Source: Mycobacterium terramassiliense
GTDB lineage: Bacteria; Actinomycetota; Actinomycetes; Mycobacteriales; Mycobacteriaceae
Direction of reading: 5' to 3'
Assembly (NCBI RefSeq): GCF_900157385.1
Contig: NZ_LT717701.1
Location: 1,027,772-1,091,771, forward strand
DNA: 64,000 nt
Part shown: in pieces, positions 18,140-25,819 of the stretch
Layout: each line of letters starts with the position of its first letter
Numbering within the stretch: position 1 is the stretch's first letter
The notes under the pieces: generated by a model
The model's input: the letters and a program-made list of their open reading frames with translations, nothing else
What the model was told of the DNA's origin: nothing
Databases searched by the model: none
Made by a program: the position numbers and the translations under genes

Positions 18140-19365
18140 TGACCAGGCGGGCGAAGGCCAGGAAGACCGCGGCGACGATCGTAGCCGCCGCAATCGTCAG
18201 CTCCGGATGTGCCACGAATGGCCTTGCCAGCTTGCCCCTTCCGGCCCCCGGCCTCGGTTCGGGCGGCTACACGCTGACCGCGGTATTCTCCAACGCGCTC
18301 AACCTACCTATGAAAGCGAAGGTGAAACTGGCCGGTGCGGACGTCGGCCAGGTCGAATCTATGGTTGCCCGCAACTACACGGCGGTCACCACCCTGCGCA
18401 TTCGCGATGACGTACAACTGCCACGCGGAAGTACCGCCGAATTGCGTACGGCAACACCACTTGGCGACGTGTTCGTGTCGCTTCGGCCGCCCGCGCCGGC
18501 TGACCCGAACACGCCGGTGTTGAAGAACGGCGACACCATCGGTCTGGGTTCGACAGCGGCAGCCGCGACCGTTGAATCGGTGCTCAGCTCGGCCGCGATC
18601 CTGGTCAACGGCGGCGCGGTGCGCAACTTCACCAACATCATCAACGGTTTCGGGAGGGCGACCGGCAACCAGGGCCAGGCGTTCGGAGACCTGATCCGCA
18701 AGTCCGACCAGCTGGTCGGGACGCTCAACTCCCGGTCCGACCAGATCTCGTCCGCACTGACCGAACTATCCGGCCTTTCAAGGCAACTCGACATCAAGAA
18801 CCACGCCATCACCGAACTGATGGGGGCGGCCAGCCCCGCCACCTCGGCTCTGTCCGCCAACACCACTGAGCTCTCGGACCTGGTCAAGCAAGCCGGTGAT
18901 ACCGCTCGGTTGCTGGGCAGGTTCCCGTCGATCGGAGGAACCGACACCAGCGGCCGCAGCTTGATCCGCGACCTGAACACGATCGCCAGGGCCGCCAACG
19001 ACGTTGCAGTAAGTCCGGACACGAGTCTGCTGGCCTTGAACCGGCTAATCGGCCCGATGGTCAAAACCACAGCGGGGAACTCGATTTCGGTGCACGTCAG
19101 CGTGGACAAACTGGCGCTCGGATCGATCCCCGACATCGGATTCCCCGGCGACATAGGCCTGCATGGACCGCACCGATACAACTGGAACCAGCTCATCGGC
19201 ACCTTCAAATACACCCTGTGGCGTCTGCAGGAACGTGTGGTCGGCCGAGGCCCGAACTCCCCGCAGGTTCCCGTCATACCGGACCCCATCATCCCCGGCC
19301 AGATCGATATCGTCCCCGGTCCTCCCCCGCCTGCACCGAGCCCGCCGCCGGAGCCCCAGCGATGA
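18136..19365 (+). CDS. mceE: MceE-family lipoprotein (LprN-type)
   Basis: 409 residues. The N-terminus is a lipoprotein signal ending in IVSSGC, with the lipidated cysteine at about residue 25. The box is weaker than the usual L-x-G-C. The MlaD domain follows (MKAKVKLAGADVGQVESM, ATPLGDVFVSL), then a helical domain and a Pro-rich end (PGPPPPAPSPPPEP). In Mce complexes subunit E is the lipoprotein. GGGCAGG upstream and the ATGA overlap support the start at 18136; ATG at 18139 is also possible. Confidence 0.87.
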   Translation: MMTRRAKARKTAATIVAAAIVSSGCATNGLASLPLPAPGLGSGGYTLTAVFSNALNLPMKAKVKLAGADVGQVESMVARNYTAVTTLRIRDDVQLPRGSTAELRTATPLGDVFVSLRPPAPADPNTPVLKNGDTIGLGSTAAAATVESVLSSAAILVNGGAVRNFTNIINGFGRATGNQGQAFGDLIRKSDQLVGTLNSRSDQISSALTELSGLSRQLDIKNHAITELMGAASPATSALSANTTELSDLVKQAGDTARLLGRFPSIGGTDTSGRSLIRDLNTIARAANDVAVSPDTSLLALNRLIGPMVKTTAGNSISVHVSVDKLALGSIPDIGFPGDIGLHGPHRYNWNQLIGTFKYTLWRLQERVVGRGPNSPQVPVIPDPIIPGQIDIVPGPPPPAPSPPPEPQR

Positions 19366-20621
19366 CCCGAGCAGTCGCCGGCCTCGCCGATGTCGTGGTC
19401 CGAGTAGTGCGGGCAGGCCACCGGCAACAGATTTGGCTGTCGGTAGCGGGATTGGTGCTCACCTTGATCGTGGCGACCGCTTACCTGCTCGTCGGCGGGT
19501 TGCGAGTGACGCCGTTCGCATCGTCCTACAGGGTCACCGTGCAGTTGCCGGAATCCGGCGGCTTGCTGCCCCATCAGGATGTCTCCCTGCGCGGTGTGCG
19601 AATCGGACGTGTCGAGTCGCTGCAGATCACCGGCAGGGGCGTGGATGCCGTCGCCAACATCACGTCAAGCGTGCGGATACCGGCGAGCAGCGTCGCGCAC
19701 GTGTCGGCGCTATCGCCCGCAGGCGAGCAATACATCAATTTCGAAGCCGAATCCGACGCGGGGCCTTATCTGCACGACGGCAGCGTCCTCGCGCTCGACC
19801 GTACTAGCGTCCCGGTCAGCTTGGCGCAGTTGCTCGGCGACGCCGACGGAATGCTGGCACAGGTCGATCCACACAAGGTCGAGTCGATCAAGAAGGAACT
19901 CAGCCTCAGCAAGGAGGGACCCGGGAAGTTGGCTGCCATCATCGACGGCGGCACGTTCCTGCTATCGACGCTCGATTCGGTGCTACCCCAAACAACCAGC
20001 ATCCTCAAGACCAGCCGCATAGTGCTCACCCTGGCGAGCGACAAGAATGCCGGCCTCGCCGCCACCACCACCGAACTCAACCGAACGCTGGCCGGCGTCG
20101 CCGGAATGCAAAGCGGCTACCGGCGTTTAACCGGGCAGACACCCCAAACACTTTCGGCCGTCGACAACCTTTTCGCCGACAATTCCGACACCATGGTGCA
20201 GTTGCTGGGCAGCATGGCCACCATGTCGCAGCTGCTCTACTTGCGCGTGCCCGCGCTCAACGCGCTGTTCCCCGACTACCGTGGTTCGGTGCTGGACGCC
20301 ATGGCAAGTTCGTTCCACGACCATGGCGTCTGGGCGACGGCGAGTCTCTACCCGCGATATGTCTGCGACTACGGCACGCCGTCGCATCCGCCTTCTTCCG
20401 CCGACTACTACGAGCCGTTCATGTACACCTACTGCCGCGACGACGATCCCGGAGTCGGTATCCGTGCGGCCAAGAACGCGCCACGGCCCGGAGGCGACGA
20501 CACCGCAGGACCGCCACCTGGCGCGGATCTGGGACGCAGAACAGATCCAACACCGCGGGGCCGCTTCACGATTCCGACTCCCTACGGCGGCCCGGCCCTG
20601 CCGATCGAACCGCCGCACTGA
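19362..20621 (+). CDS. mceF: MceF-family protein
   Basis: 419 residues: anchor at about 24-45, MlaD domain (GGLLPHQDVSLRGVRIGRVE, VSALSPAGEQYINFE), helical region and a Pro/Arg-rich polar tail from about residue 360. It completes the A-F set. ATGA overlap with mceE. The 31-bp gap to the next gene contains that gene's AAGGAG. Confidence 0.87.
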   Translation: MTRAVAGLADVVVRVVRAGHRQQIWLSVAGLVLTLIVATAYLLVGGLRVTPFASSYRVTVQLPESGGLLPHQDVSLRGVRIGRVESLQITGRGVDAVANITSSVRIPASSVAHVSALSPAGEQYINFEAESDAGPYLHDGSVLALDRTSVPVSLAQLLGDADGMLAQVDPHKVESIKKELSLSKEGPGKLAAIIDGGTFLLSTLDSVLPQTTSILKTSRIVLTLASDKNAGLAATTTELNRTLAGVAGMQSGYRRLTGQTPQTLSAVDNLFADNSDTMVQLLGSMATMSQLLYLRVPALNALFPDYRGSVLDAMASSFHDHGVWATASLYPRYVCDYGTPSHPPSSADYYEPFMYTYCRDDDPGVGIRAAKNAPRPGGDDTAGPPPGADLGRRTDPTPRGRFTIPTPYGGPALPIEPPH

Positions 20622-20652
20622 GACCGACCCAGCCCAGCACAAGGAGATGATT

Positions 20653-21363
20653 ATGGCCGTGACAACCGATACCGAGGACGAAAAGTCGGAAACCACAATC
20701 GAAGACATCGGGGCTGAAGACAGCGATGTTGAAGACGCCGAAGCGCAAGAGGAAGCCGTCGAGGAAACGGCCGAAGCCGAAGACAACGGTGCGGCCAAGG
20801 ACTACCCCTTGGGCGGGACCGACGACTCCGGTGAACAGAAAACGCTTCTCGGGGCGGACGAACCCAGAAGCTGGAGGCGACGGCCATGGGGGCAATACCT
20901 TCGTCGCAGCATACTGCCGGTGTTACTCGTTGCGTCTCTTGCGATTTCCGGCTTCCTCGGATGGAAACAGTGGCAAGAGCACCAGGTGGAACTGGCCGGC
21001 CAGCAGGCCCAACAAGCGGCGGTCAAGTACGCCGAGGTGCTGACCAGCATCGATTCCAACAACGTCGACCAGAACTTCCGTCAGGTCCTCGATGGCGCAA
21101 CCGGCGAGTTCAAGGACATGTACACCCAGTCCAGCGTGCAGCTTCGACAGCTGCTAATCGACAACAAGGCGACCGCGCACGGGGTGGTGGTGGACTCGGC
21201 GATCGCCTCCGAATCCCCGAATAAGGTTGTGGTGCTGGTCTTTGTCGACCAGACCGTGACCAACATGGCTGCGCCCGATCCGCGCATCGACCGCAGCAGA
21301 ATCAAGATGACCATGGAGAAGGTCGACGGCCGCTGGCGGGCAAGCAAAGTCCAGCTGCTCTAA
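20653..21363 (+). CDS. Mce-associated membrane protein
   Basis: 236 residues. The first 75 are extremely acidic (runs such as EDSDVEDAEAQEEAVEET), followed by a basic patch, one membrane helix (about 93-112) and an extracytosolic alpha+beta domain (about 115-236) of the Mce-associated (Mas/OmamA-like) type. AAGGAG six bases before the second ATG fixes the start at 20653. Such proteins stabilise Mce complexes (family knowledge). It lies in line with the mce operon and is probably co-transcribed. Confidence 0.8.
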   Translation: MAVTTDTEDEKSETTIEDIGAEDSDVEDAEAQEEAVEETAEAEDNGAAKDYPLGGTDDSGEQKTLLGADEPRSWRRRPWGQYLRRSILPVLLVASLAISGFLGWKQWQEHQVELAGQQAQQAAVKYAEVLTSIDSNNVDQNFRQVLDGATGEFKDMYTQSSVQLRQLLIDNKATAHGVVVDSAIASESPNKVVVLVFVDQTVTNMAAPDPRIDRSRIKMTMEKVDGRWRASKVQLL

Positions 21364-21378
21364 TCGTTCGGAGCAAGG

Positions 21379-22149
21379 ATGCTGATCGCAAAAGTCATCG
21401 CAACATCGGTATTGGTCGCGGCGACAACCGTTCTCGATGCGGGTGCAGCGCACGCATCCGCGCAGTCATTTTGCGGCGAGCTCGGTGGAAACTGGGACGG
21501 CCTGTATTGCCACACCTCGGTGACCTCCGAACGCAATGCCCTGCGCGACATCAAGGTCGCTGTGCCGGACGACCTCGTCGACAACCCGACCACGGGTCCG
21601 GTGGTGCGCGATTATCTGCGCACCCTCGTCAACAATTGGAGGACCGCCGGAGCCCACATGGTCGCGGACAGCTTCGGCGAGGAAAATTATCAAGTGTTCC
21701 AGCACGGCAGCCTGCTCAGCGTGGTGTTCCACGAGGATTACCACGCCGACGGGCCCAAGCCCAACAATGCCTACCGCACGTTCACGTTCGACATGGCACG
21801 AGGCAGGCGACTACAGCTGTCGGACCTCACCACGGCAGATCCCCTCACCGCCATCCCCCCGCTGGGTGCGCCGTTCATCCAAACCGCGCTCGACCAGGCC
21901 CCGCCACCCCACGATCCGGGCAGCTACCCGTTCGTCTTCGACCGCTGGACTCCCGACAAGGTCTACTCGGGCGCATACAAAGCCTGGGCGCTGACCCCCA
22001 ATGAGCTGATTCTCTACATGCCCGACTACCCGGTGGCGCACGACGAGCCGATCAACTTCGCGCCGGGAGCCCTGCAGTGGTTCATGGACGGGGGCAGCGT
22101 AAAAGCGCACATCCCGCTGTCAGCCCTGGCCCCCGTGCTGCGCATCTAA
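21379..22149 (+). CDS. Secreted MPT64/RsiV-C (DUF3298)-like protein
   Basis: 256 residues with a Sec signal peptide (cleavage near AHA, residue 25). The mature protein starts SAQSFCGEL with a Cys pair (FCGEL, LYCHTS), as in MPT64. The second half has the DUF3298 pattern: NNAYRTFTFDMARGRRLQLS, LTPNELILYMPDYPV, and an end like AHIPLSALAPVL. GGAGCAAGG precedes the ATG, and it follows the Mce-associated gene by 15 bp. In M. tuberculosis the mce3 operon also ends with a secreted gene (Rv1975); my assignment of this one to that type is from memory. Function unknown. Confidence 0.72.
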   Translation: MLIAKVIATSVLVAATTVLDAGAAHASAQSFCGELGGNWDGLYCHTSVTSERNALRDIKVAVPDDLVDNPTTGPVVRDYLRTLVNNWRTAGAHMVADSFGEENYQVFQHGSLLSVVFHEDYHADGPKPNNAYRTFTFDMARGRRLQLSDLTTADPLTAIPPLGAPFIQTALDQAPPPHDPGSYPFVFDRWTPDKVYSGAYKAWALTPNELILYMPDYPVAHDEPINFAPGALQWFMDGGSVKAHIPLSALAPVLRI

Positions 22150-22522
22150 ACACTTGCCGGCCCGCCAGGTGTCAGCGTTGCCGGCCTTCCACCCTGGATG
22201 CTGTACTCCTTGAGCGCTTCATCCGGGAATCCGCATCTATCGAACGTGACGATCACTTCGGCCGTCTCTCGTACGGCGGCAGCGAGGACGTGTCTGTCCT
22301 CGTTGTTCTTCATCACAGGAATTAGGTCCCGGTAGCCCGTGATCTCGGCGTCAACGAAATTTTCCTGCATCAGTGTTAGACGCCGATCGGCTTTGTCCGC
22401 TTCTCCACCATGGTTCTGCGTGTCTCGGCCAGGATGTCCGACGACCACAACGGCCTTTAGGTCTGTTCATCCGCCAGCCGGAGCAGCATATCGGCCAGCG
22501 GGTACGGCGCAAGCACACGTCG
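22146..22522 (-). pseudogene. PIN-domain (VapC-like) toxin remnant
   Basis: The 3' part reads ADRRLTLMQENFVDAEITGY, DLIPVMKNNEDRHVLAAAV and EVIVTF, the conserved second half of PIN_3-type ribonuclease domains (DRHVLAAA carries acidic catalytic residues). Upstream, in a different frame, VLAPYPLADMLLRLADEQT and RPLWSSDILAETRRTMVEK give the first half. Between them are an in-frame TAA (22457-22459) where a tyrosine codon is expected, and a frameshift near 22420. The first catalytic aspartate (LDTNVL) is already lost. No antitoxin gene is visible. This is a dead gene. Confidence 0.7.
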
Positions 22523-22847
22523 CCGGTCATGGGCGATGTTGAACCGGCACCCGACGACGGCCCTTTCTAATTAGATGGGCTCAAATCCAGTTGTTGGTTG
22601 CAACGGGCAGGTGCCTTCGCGGGCATCCGCGAGTTGAGCAGTGAGCTGTCTAGGAGCGCAATCTATTTCAGACTGAAACATGTTAAGCGTCCTCTAAGGT
22701 TGAGCATGTAAAACGAGGGCCCGTGAAGCTGCGATGTTTATCTAGGCGCCATGACTGGCGGCATGACGACGTTGCGCAAGAAGGTCGGGGGCGCGCATTG
22801 CGGAACCTCGAAGTGGTTTCCCTACCAATGAGCAGACAGGGGCGCCC
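22523..22847. other. Intergenic stretch, nothing recognised
   Basis: No convincing gene, RNA or repeat. It lies between the PIN remnant and a doubtful small gene, and is AT-richer than the backbone. Confidence 0.35.
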
Positions 22848-23102
22848 ATGAGTACACCGCCCGAGGTCAAGGCGCTCATCGAAGCCCTCGCCGGCGACAT
22901 TTACGAAGCTTTCCTCGCTAATGCTGCGTGGGATGGCGAAGAACACGAGAACCATCCCCGCGCGGTGGGGGCGGCGAGGTTCTTGTCACGCCACCTCGTC
23001 AAGAGGGGATGGGGGCGAGCGCAGATCGAGTTGCCGAAATGCCCGTATGGAACACCGATTTGCTTCGATCCGGAACCGCACACGTTGTGCATGAAAAGCT
23101 AG
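22848..23102 (+). CDS. Hypothetical small protein, doubtful
   Basis: An 84-codon frame with plausible composition: an acidic helical start (MSTPPEVKALIEALAGDIYEA shortened here), then AARFLSRHLVKRGWG and a Cys-containing end (KCPYGTPICF, TLCMKS). The size and setting fit a phage-type accessory gene, but no family comes to mind. A weak GGGGCG lies before the ATG. It ends against the phage-like fragment on the opposite strand. Confidence 0.4.
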   Translation: MSTPPEVKALIEALAGDIYEAFLANAAWDGEEHENHPRAVGAARFLSRHLVKRGWGRAQIELPKCPYGTPICFDPEPHTLCMKS

Positions 23103-23450
23103 CCGTCGGACTGTTGCGCGGCCATCGTGTTCGACGGTAAAGAGGTCGCTTCGATGCCTTCGTATTGCGTGTTGCATTCAACGGTCCACGGCCCCCACGT
23201 GCCCCCACCCAAGTCGGTGATCTTCGCCGCGACGTTGCCGCTTGCACCTGTGACGAACGGTCCGACCGTCCAGGGTCCCGCCGCCCTGTGGTGAAGGCCC
23301 CGTTAGCGGACGTGGGTTGCGGGAAGGCGAGTGTCACTGTGCCGTCTTTGTTGATCGTCGCGACGGGCGCAGCGTCGGAGCCCCCTGTCAGGATTGAGCT
23401 GACGACCGCTCGCTCACCAGGCGCTCCTTCCGCGAGTTTCGGCCCGGCAT
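23099..23450 (-). pseudogene. Frameshifted C-terminal fragment of a probable phage protein
   Basis: Two overlapping minus-strand frames join into one sensible sequence. The first has KLAEGAPGERAVVSSILTGG and NKDGTVTLAFPQPTSANGAF. After a shift near 23285 the second continues GPWTVGPFVTGASGNVAAKI and GGGTWGPWTVECNTQYEGIE to a TAG at 23099-23101. The Gly/Thr-rich beta-type sequence with a repeated GPWTV looks like the end of a phage tail or structural protein; that identity is an inference. There is no clear start, so it is truncated as well as frameshifted. Confidence 0.55.
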
Positions 23451-23559
23451 GACGACACGACCGCGCTGCCGGCCAGCACATCCGCCGGCTTGGGTCGGCG
23501 CGCAGCTCCGACGGAACCACCCCGTCGTAGAATCCTCATGGCTCATTGAGCCGGCCCCG

Positions 23560-23632
23560 GCCGCGTTAGCTCAGTTGGTAGAGCGTCGCTCTTGTAAAGC
23601 GGATGTCGAGAGTTCGAGTCTCTCACGCGGCT
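23560..23632 (+). tRNA. tRNA-Thr (anticodon TGT)
   Basis: A full cloverleaf can be drawn: acceptor GCCGCGT pairs with ACGCGGC, D-arm GCTC...GAGC, anticodon stem CGCT/AGCG with loop CTTGTAA (anticodon TGT, reading ACA), T-arm GAGAGTTCGAGTCTCTC. A genomic CCA follows at 23633-23635. TAGAAT about 27 bp upstream (23528-23533) could be its -10 box. Confidence 0.93.
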
Positions 23633-23669
23633 CCATTCATGTCGGCATTGAGGGATAGCGTCTGTCCTT

Positions 23670-24077
23670 ATGTCAATGGCCTGTCTCGGGTGCGGAGTCG
23701 TTTTCGAAGGCCATCGGCTAAAGGTGTTCTGCACCAATGCATGCCAGCAGTCACACCGCCGACGCTTGCTTTTGGAGGCCTGGCTCGAGACCGGAGTCTG
23801 TGGTCGCACGTCCTACCAGGGCCACTACGTCCGGGACTACCTCTATGAGCAGCAGGGGGGTCGTTGTGCGATCTGCGGGATCGAGGACAAGTGGAACGGC
23901 GTGACCCTGGCGCTGATCGTCGACCACATCAATGGGGACGCAAACAACAGTCGCCGTGAGAATCTGCGGCTCATTTGTCCCAACTGCGACAGCCAGCTGC
24001 CGACGTACAAAGCGAGGAATCGCGGCAGCGGTCGCTACCACCGGCGACTGCGGTACGCCGACGGCAAGTCCTATTGA
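23670..24077 (+). CDS. HNH endonuclease, phage-like
   Basis: 135 residues. An N-terminal zinc element (CLGCG ... CTNAC) precedes the HNH core: CAICG, VDHINGDANNSRRENLRLIC and CPNCDSQ supply two zinc-binding CxxC pairs and the His-Asn-His catalytic set (DH ... N ... N). Stand-alone HNH proteins of this size are common in mycobacteriophages, often beside terminase genes, and as free mobile genes. It starts 35 bp after tRNA-Thr and has no clear ribosome site. Together with the phage-like fragment and the half tRNA it marks an old integration region. Confidence 0.8.
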   Translation: MSMACLGCGVVFEGHRLKVFCTNACQQSHRRRLLLEAWLETGVCGRTSYQGHYVRDYLYEQQGGRCAICGIEDKWNGVTLALIVDHINGDANNSRRENLRLICPNCDSQLPTYKARNRGSGRYHRRLRYADGKSY

Positions 24078-24115
24078 CGCTCCAGCCGCCTGAGCATCCA
24101 ACTAACGTTCGGCCC

Positions 24116-24159
24116 GCCCGTTTACCAAGGCGAGTGCTCTACCACTGAGCTAAGGAGGC
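24116..24159 (-). pseudogene. 5' half of tRNA-Thr(GGT)
   Basis: Read on the minus strand the sequence is GCCTCCTTAGC, a D-arm TCAGTGGTAGAGC, then TCGCC TTGGTAA, i.e. the acceptor 5' strand, D-arm, anticodon stem and loop with anticodon GGT. Directly after the loop the expected GGCGA stem is absent, and no T-arm or 3' acceptor strand follows. The tRNA is broken at the anticodon loop, the place where phage integrases often recombine. Confidence 0.6.
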
Positions 24160-24188
24160 CGGGTAAATCAGGGTGCCAGCCTAGCCGC

Positions 24189-24917
24189 TCACTCCTCGCC
24201 TTCGATGATGCGCGTGGAGCGCACCGACCGCGGCGACGTACGCCTTCCGGGGCGGCGGCCGGGGAACGGAATCCGGTCGGCGATGTTGCTCAACGGGTTG
24301 ACCACCATGGTGAGCCCGATGACGGCGTCCTGCAGGGTGGCAATCGCCGGCTCCAGCGCTTCCATCCCGGGGGTCAGCCGCGCCAGCGTGTCGGCGACGT
24401 CGGCGAGCTGGTCCAGCGGACCGCGCTTGGCCGTCAGCTTGTCGATCAGCCCGCCCTCGGAAAGCAGCCGGTCCGCCAGACCGTCCTCCGACAACACCCG
24501 CTCGACCAACCCGTCCTCGTCGAGCAGCTGGTCGGCCAGCCCGCCGGGTTGCAGGGCGCGCTGCAGCGCGCCGCCCTCGGCGGTCAGCCGGTCGAGCACG
24601 CCGCCCTCCGACGTCAGCATGTCCACCACCCCGCCCGGGCGTAGGAGTCGGTCGAGCGGCCCGTCGGGCGCCACGGCGCGACCCAGCGGCGCGTCATCGT
24701 CGAGCAGCCGGGCCAACCGGTTGGCGCGGGTGATCGCGTCGTCCAGCCCGAACATGGAGGCCATCGCGTTGGTCCTGGCGTCACTGCCCGCCTCGCCCAG
24801 CGCGCGCTTCGCCACGCCCACCGCCGCGGCGGCGACGGTCAAGCTCGCGTCGGCGGCGGCGAGCCCGGCTCGCGCGGGGGCGGTCGCAAGCGACACGATG
24901 TCTTTGGCGAAGTTCAT
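24189..24917 (-). CDS. Decapeptide-repeat protein (Rv0756c-like)
   Basis: 242 residues from the ATG at 24917, which begins MNFAKDIVSLATAPARAG; an in-frame start at 24941 adds eight. The N-terminal third is Ala-rich and helical. The middle consists of about nine consecutive 10-residue units of the form x-L-D-R-L-L-x-E-G-G (VLDRLTAEGG, LADRLLSEGG, LIDKLTAKRG). The C-terminus has NPLSNIADRIPFPGRRPGRR, a basic tail. It precedes phoP on the opposite strand, as Rv0756c does in M. tuberculosis. Function unknown; a scaffold or DNA/membrane-associated role is a guess. Confidence 0.75.
   Translation of the reverse strand: MNFAKDIVSLATAPARAGLAAADASLTVAAAAVGVAKRALGEAGSDARTNAMASMFGLDDAITRANRLARLLDDDAPLGRAVAPDGPLDRLLRPGGVVDMLTSEGGVLDRLTAEGGALQRALQPGGLADQLLDEDGLVERVLSEDGLADRLLSEGGLIDKLTAKRGPLDQLADVADTLARLTPGMEALEPAIATLQDAVIGLTMVVNPLSNIADRIPFPGRRPGRRTSPRSVRSTRIIEGEE
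24420..24659 (-). repeat. 30-bp coding repeats (decapeptide units)
   Basis: About eight imperfect 30-bp units inside the preceding gene each encode a (V/L)-(L/A)-D-(R/K/Q)-L-x-x-E-G-G type decapeptide. The period is strict over 240 bp, with no insertions. Confidence 0.75.
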
Positions 24918-25076
24918 GCCATCAGAGTCTATTCGCGACACGGCAGGTAAATCCGCATCATTCCAAGGTCATGCGATGATTCCTGGCAGACTGTTAGCAG
25001 ACGACTGGCACCGAGCTTTCAGGAATCGCACAATAATCGGAAAGGCAACGTTCAAACAAAGGGACGGAATTACCTC

Positions 25077-25796
25077 ATGACAGCGCCAACCTCAATCGAA
25101 ACCAAACCGGAGGCTCGCGTACTCGTAGTCGACGACGAGGCCAACATCGTCGAACTGCTCTCAGTCAGCCTCAAGTTCCAGGGGTTTGAGGTCTACACCG
25201 CAACCAACGGGGCCCAGGCGCTGGATCGCGCCCGTGACGCGCGGCCCGACGCGGTGATCCTCGACGTGATGATGCCCGGCATGGACGGCTTCGGGGTGCT
25301 GCGCCGGCTGCGCGCCGACGGCATCGACGCCCCGGCGCTGTTTTTGACCGCCCGCGACTCCCTGCAGGACAAGATCGCCGGCCTGACGCTGGGCGGCGAC
25401 GACTACGTGACCAAACCGTTCAGCCTCGAGGAGGTCGTCGCCCGGCTGCGGGTCATCCTGCGGCGCGCCGGCAAGGGCGGGGCCGAGCCTCGCAACGCCC
25501 GGCTGAGCTTCGCCGACATCGAGCTCGACGAGGAGACCCACGAGGTGTGGAAGGCCGGCGAACCGGTGTCGCTGTCGCCGACCGAGTTCACCCTGCTGCG
25601 CTACTTTGTGATCAACGCGGGCACCGTGCTGAGCAAGCCGAAGATCCTCGACCACGTCTGGCGCTACGACTTCGGGGGCGACGTCAACGTTGTGGAGTCC
25701 TACGTGTCGTATCTGCGGCGCAAGATCGACACCGGGGAGAAGCGGCTACTGCACACCCTGCGAGGGGTCGGCTATGTCCTGCGGGAGCCGCGCTAA
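25077..25796 (+). CDS. phoP: Response regulator PhoP
   Basis: 239 residues: receiver domain (about 12-128) with the acidic pair VVDDE, phospho-acceptor Asp63 in LDVMMPGMDG, TAR and the KPFS lysine; then an OmpR-type winged helix (about 145-239) with FTLLRYFVINAGTVLSKPKI and RRKIDTGEKRLLHTLRGVGY. In mycobacteria PhoPR controls acyltrehalose lipids, ESX-1 secretion and acid response. It is a few residues shorter at the N-terminus than M. tuberculosis PhoP. phoR follows after 23 bp. No obvious PhoP direct-repeat box is seen in the 159 bp upstream. Confidence 0.96.
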   Translation: MTAPTSIETKPEARVLVVDDEANIVELLSVSLKFQGFEVYTATNGAQALDRARDARPDAVILDVMMPGMDGFGVLRRLRADGIDAPALFLTARDSLQDKIAGLTLGGDDYVTKPFSLEEVVARLRVILRRAGKGGAEPRNARLSFADIELDEETHEVWKAGEPVSLSPTEFTLLRYFVINAGTVLSKPKILDHVWRYDFGGDVNVVESYVSYLRRKIDTGEKRLLHTLRGVGYVLREPR

Positions 25797-25819
25797 GAGC
25801 GGAGGCGAAGAATAAGAGG

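Noticed and set aside
22077..22570. Plus-strand small frames in the PIN region
   Set aside because: They are shadows of the minus-strand PIN remnant.
25547..25819. N-terminal extension of phoR inside phoP
   Set aside because: PhoP coding and the ribosome site at 25811-25819 support the start at 25820.
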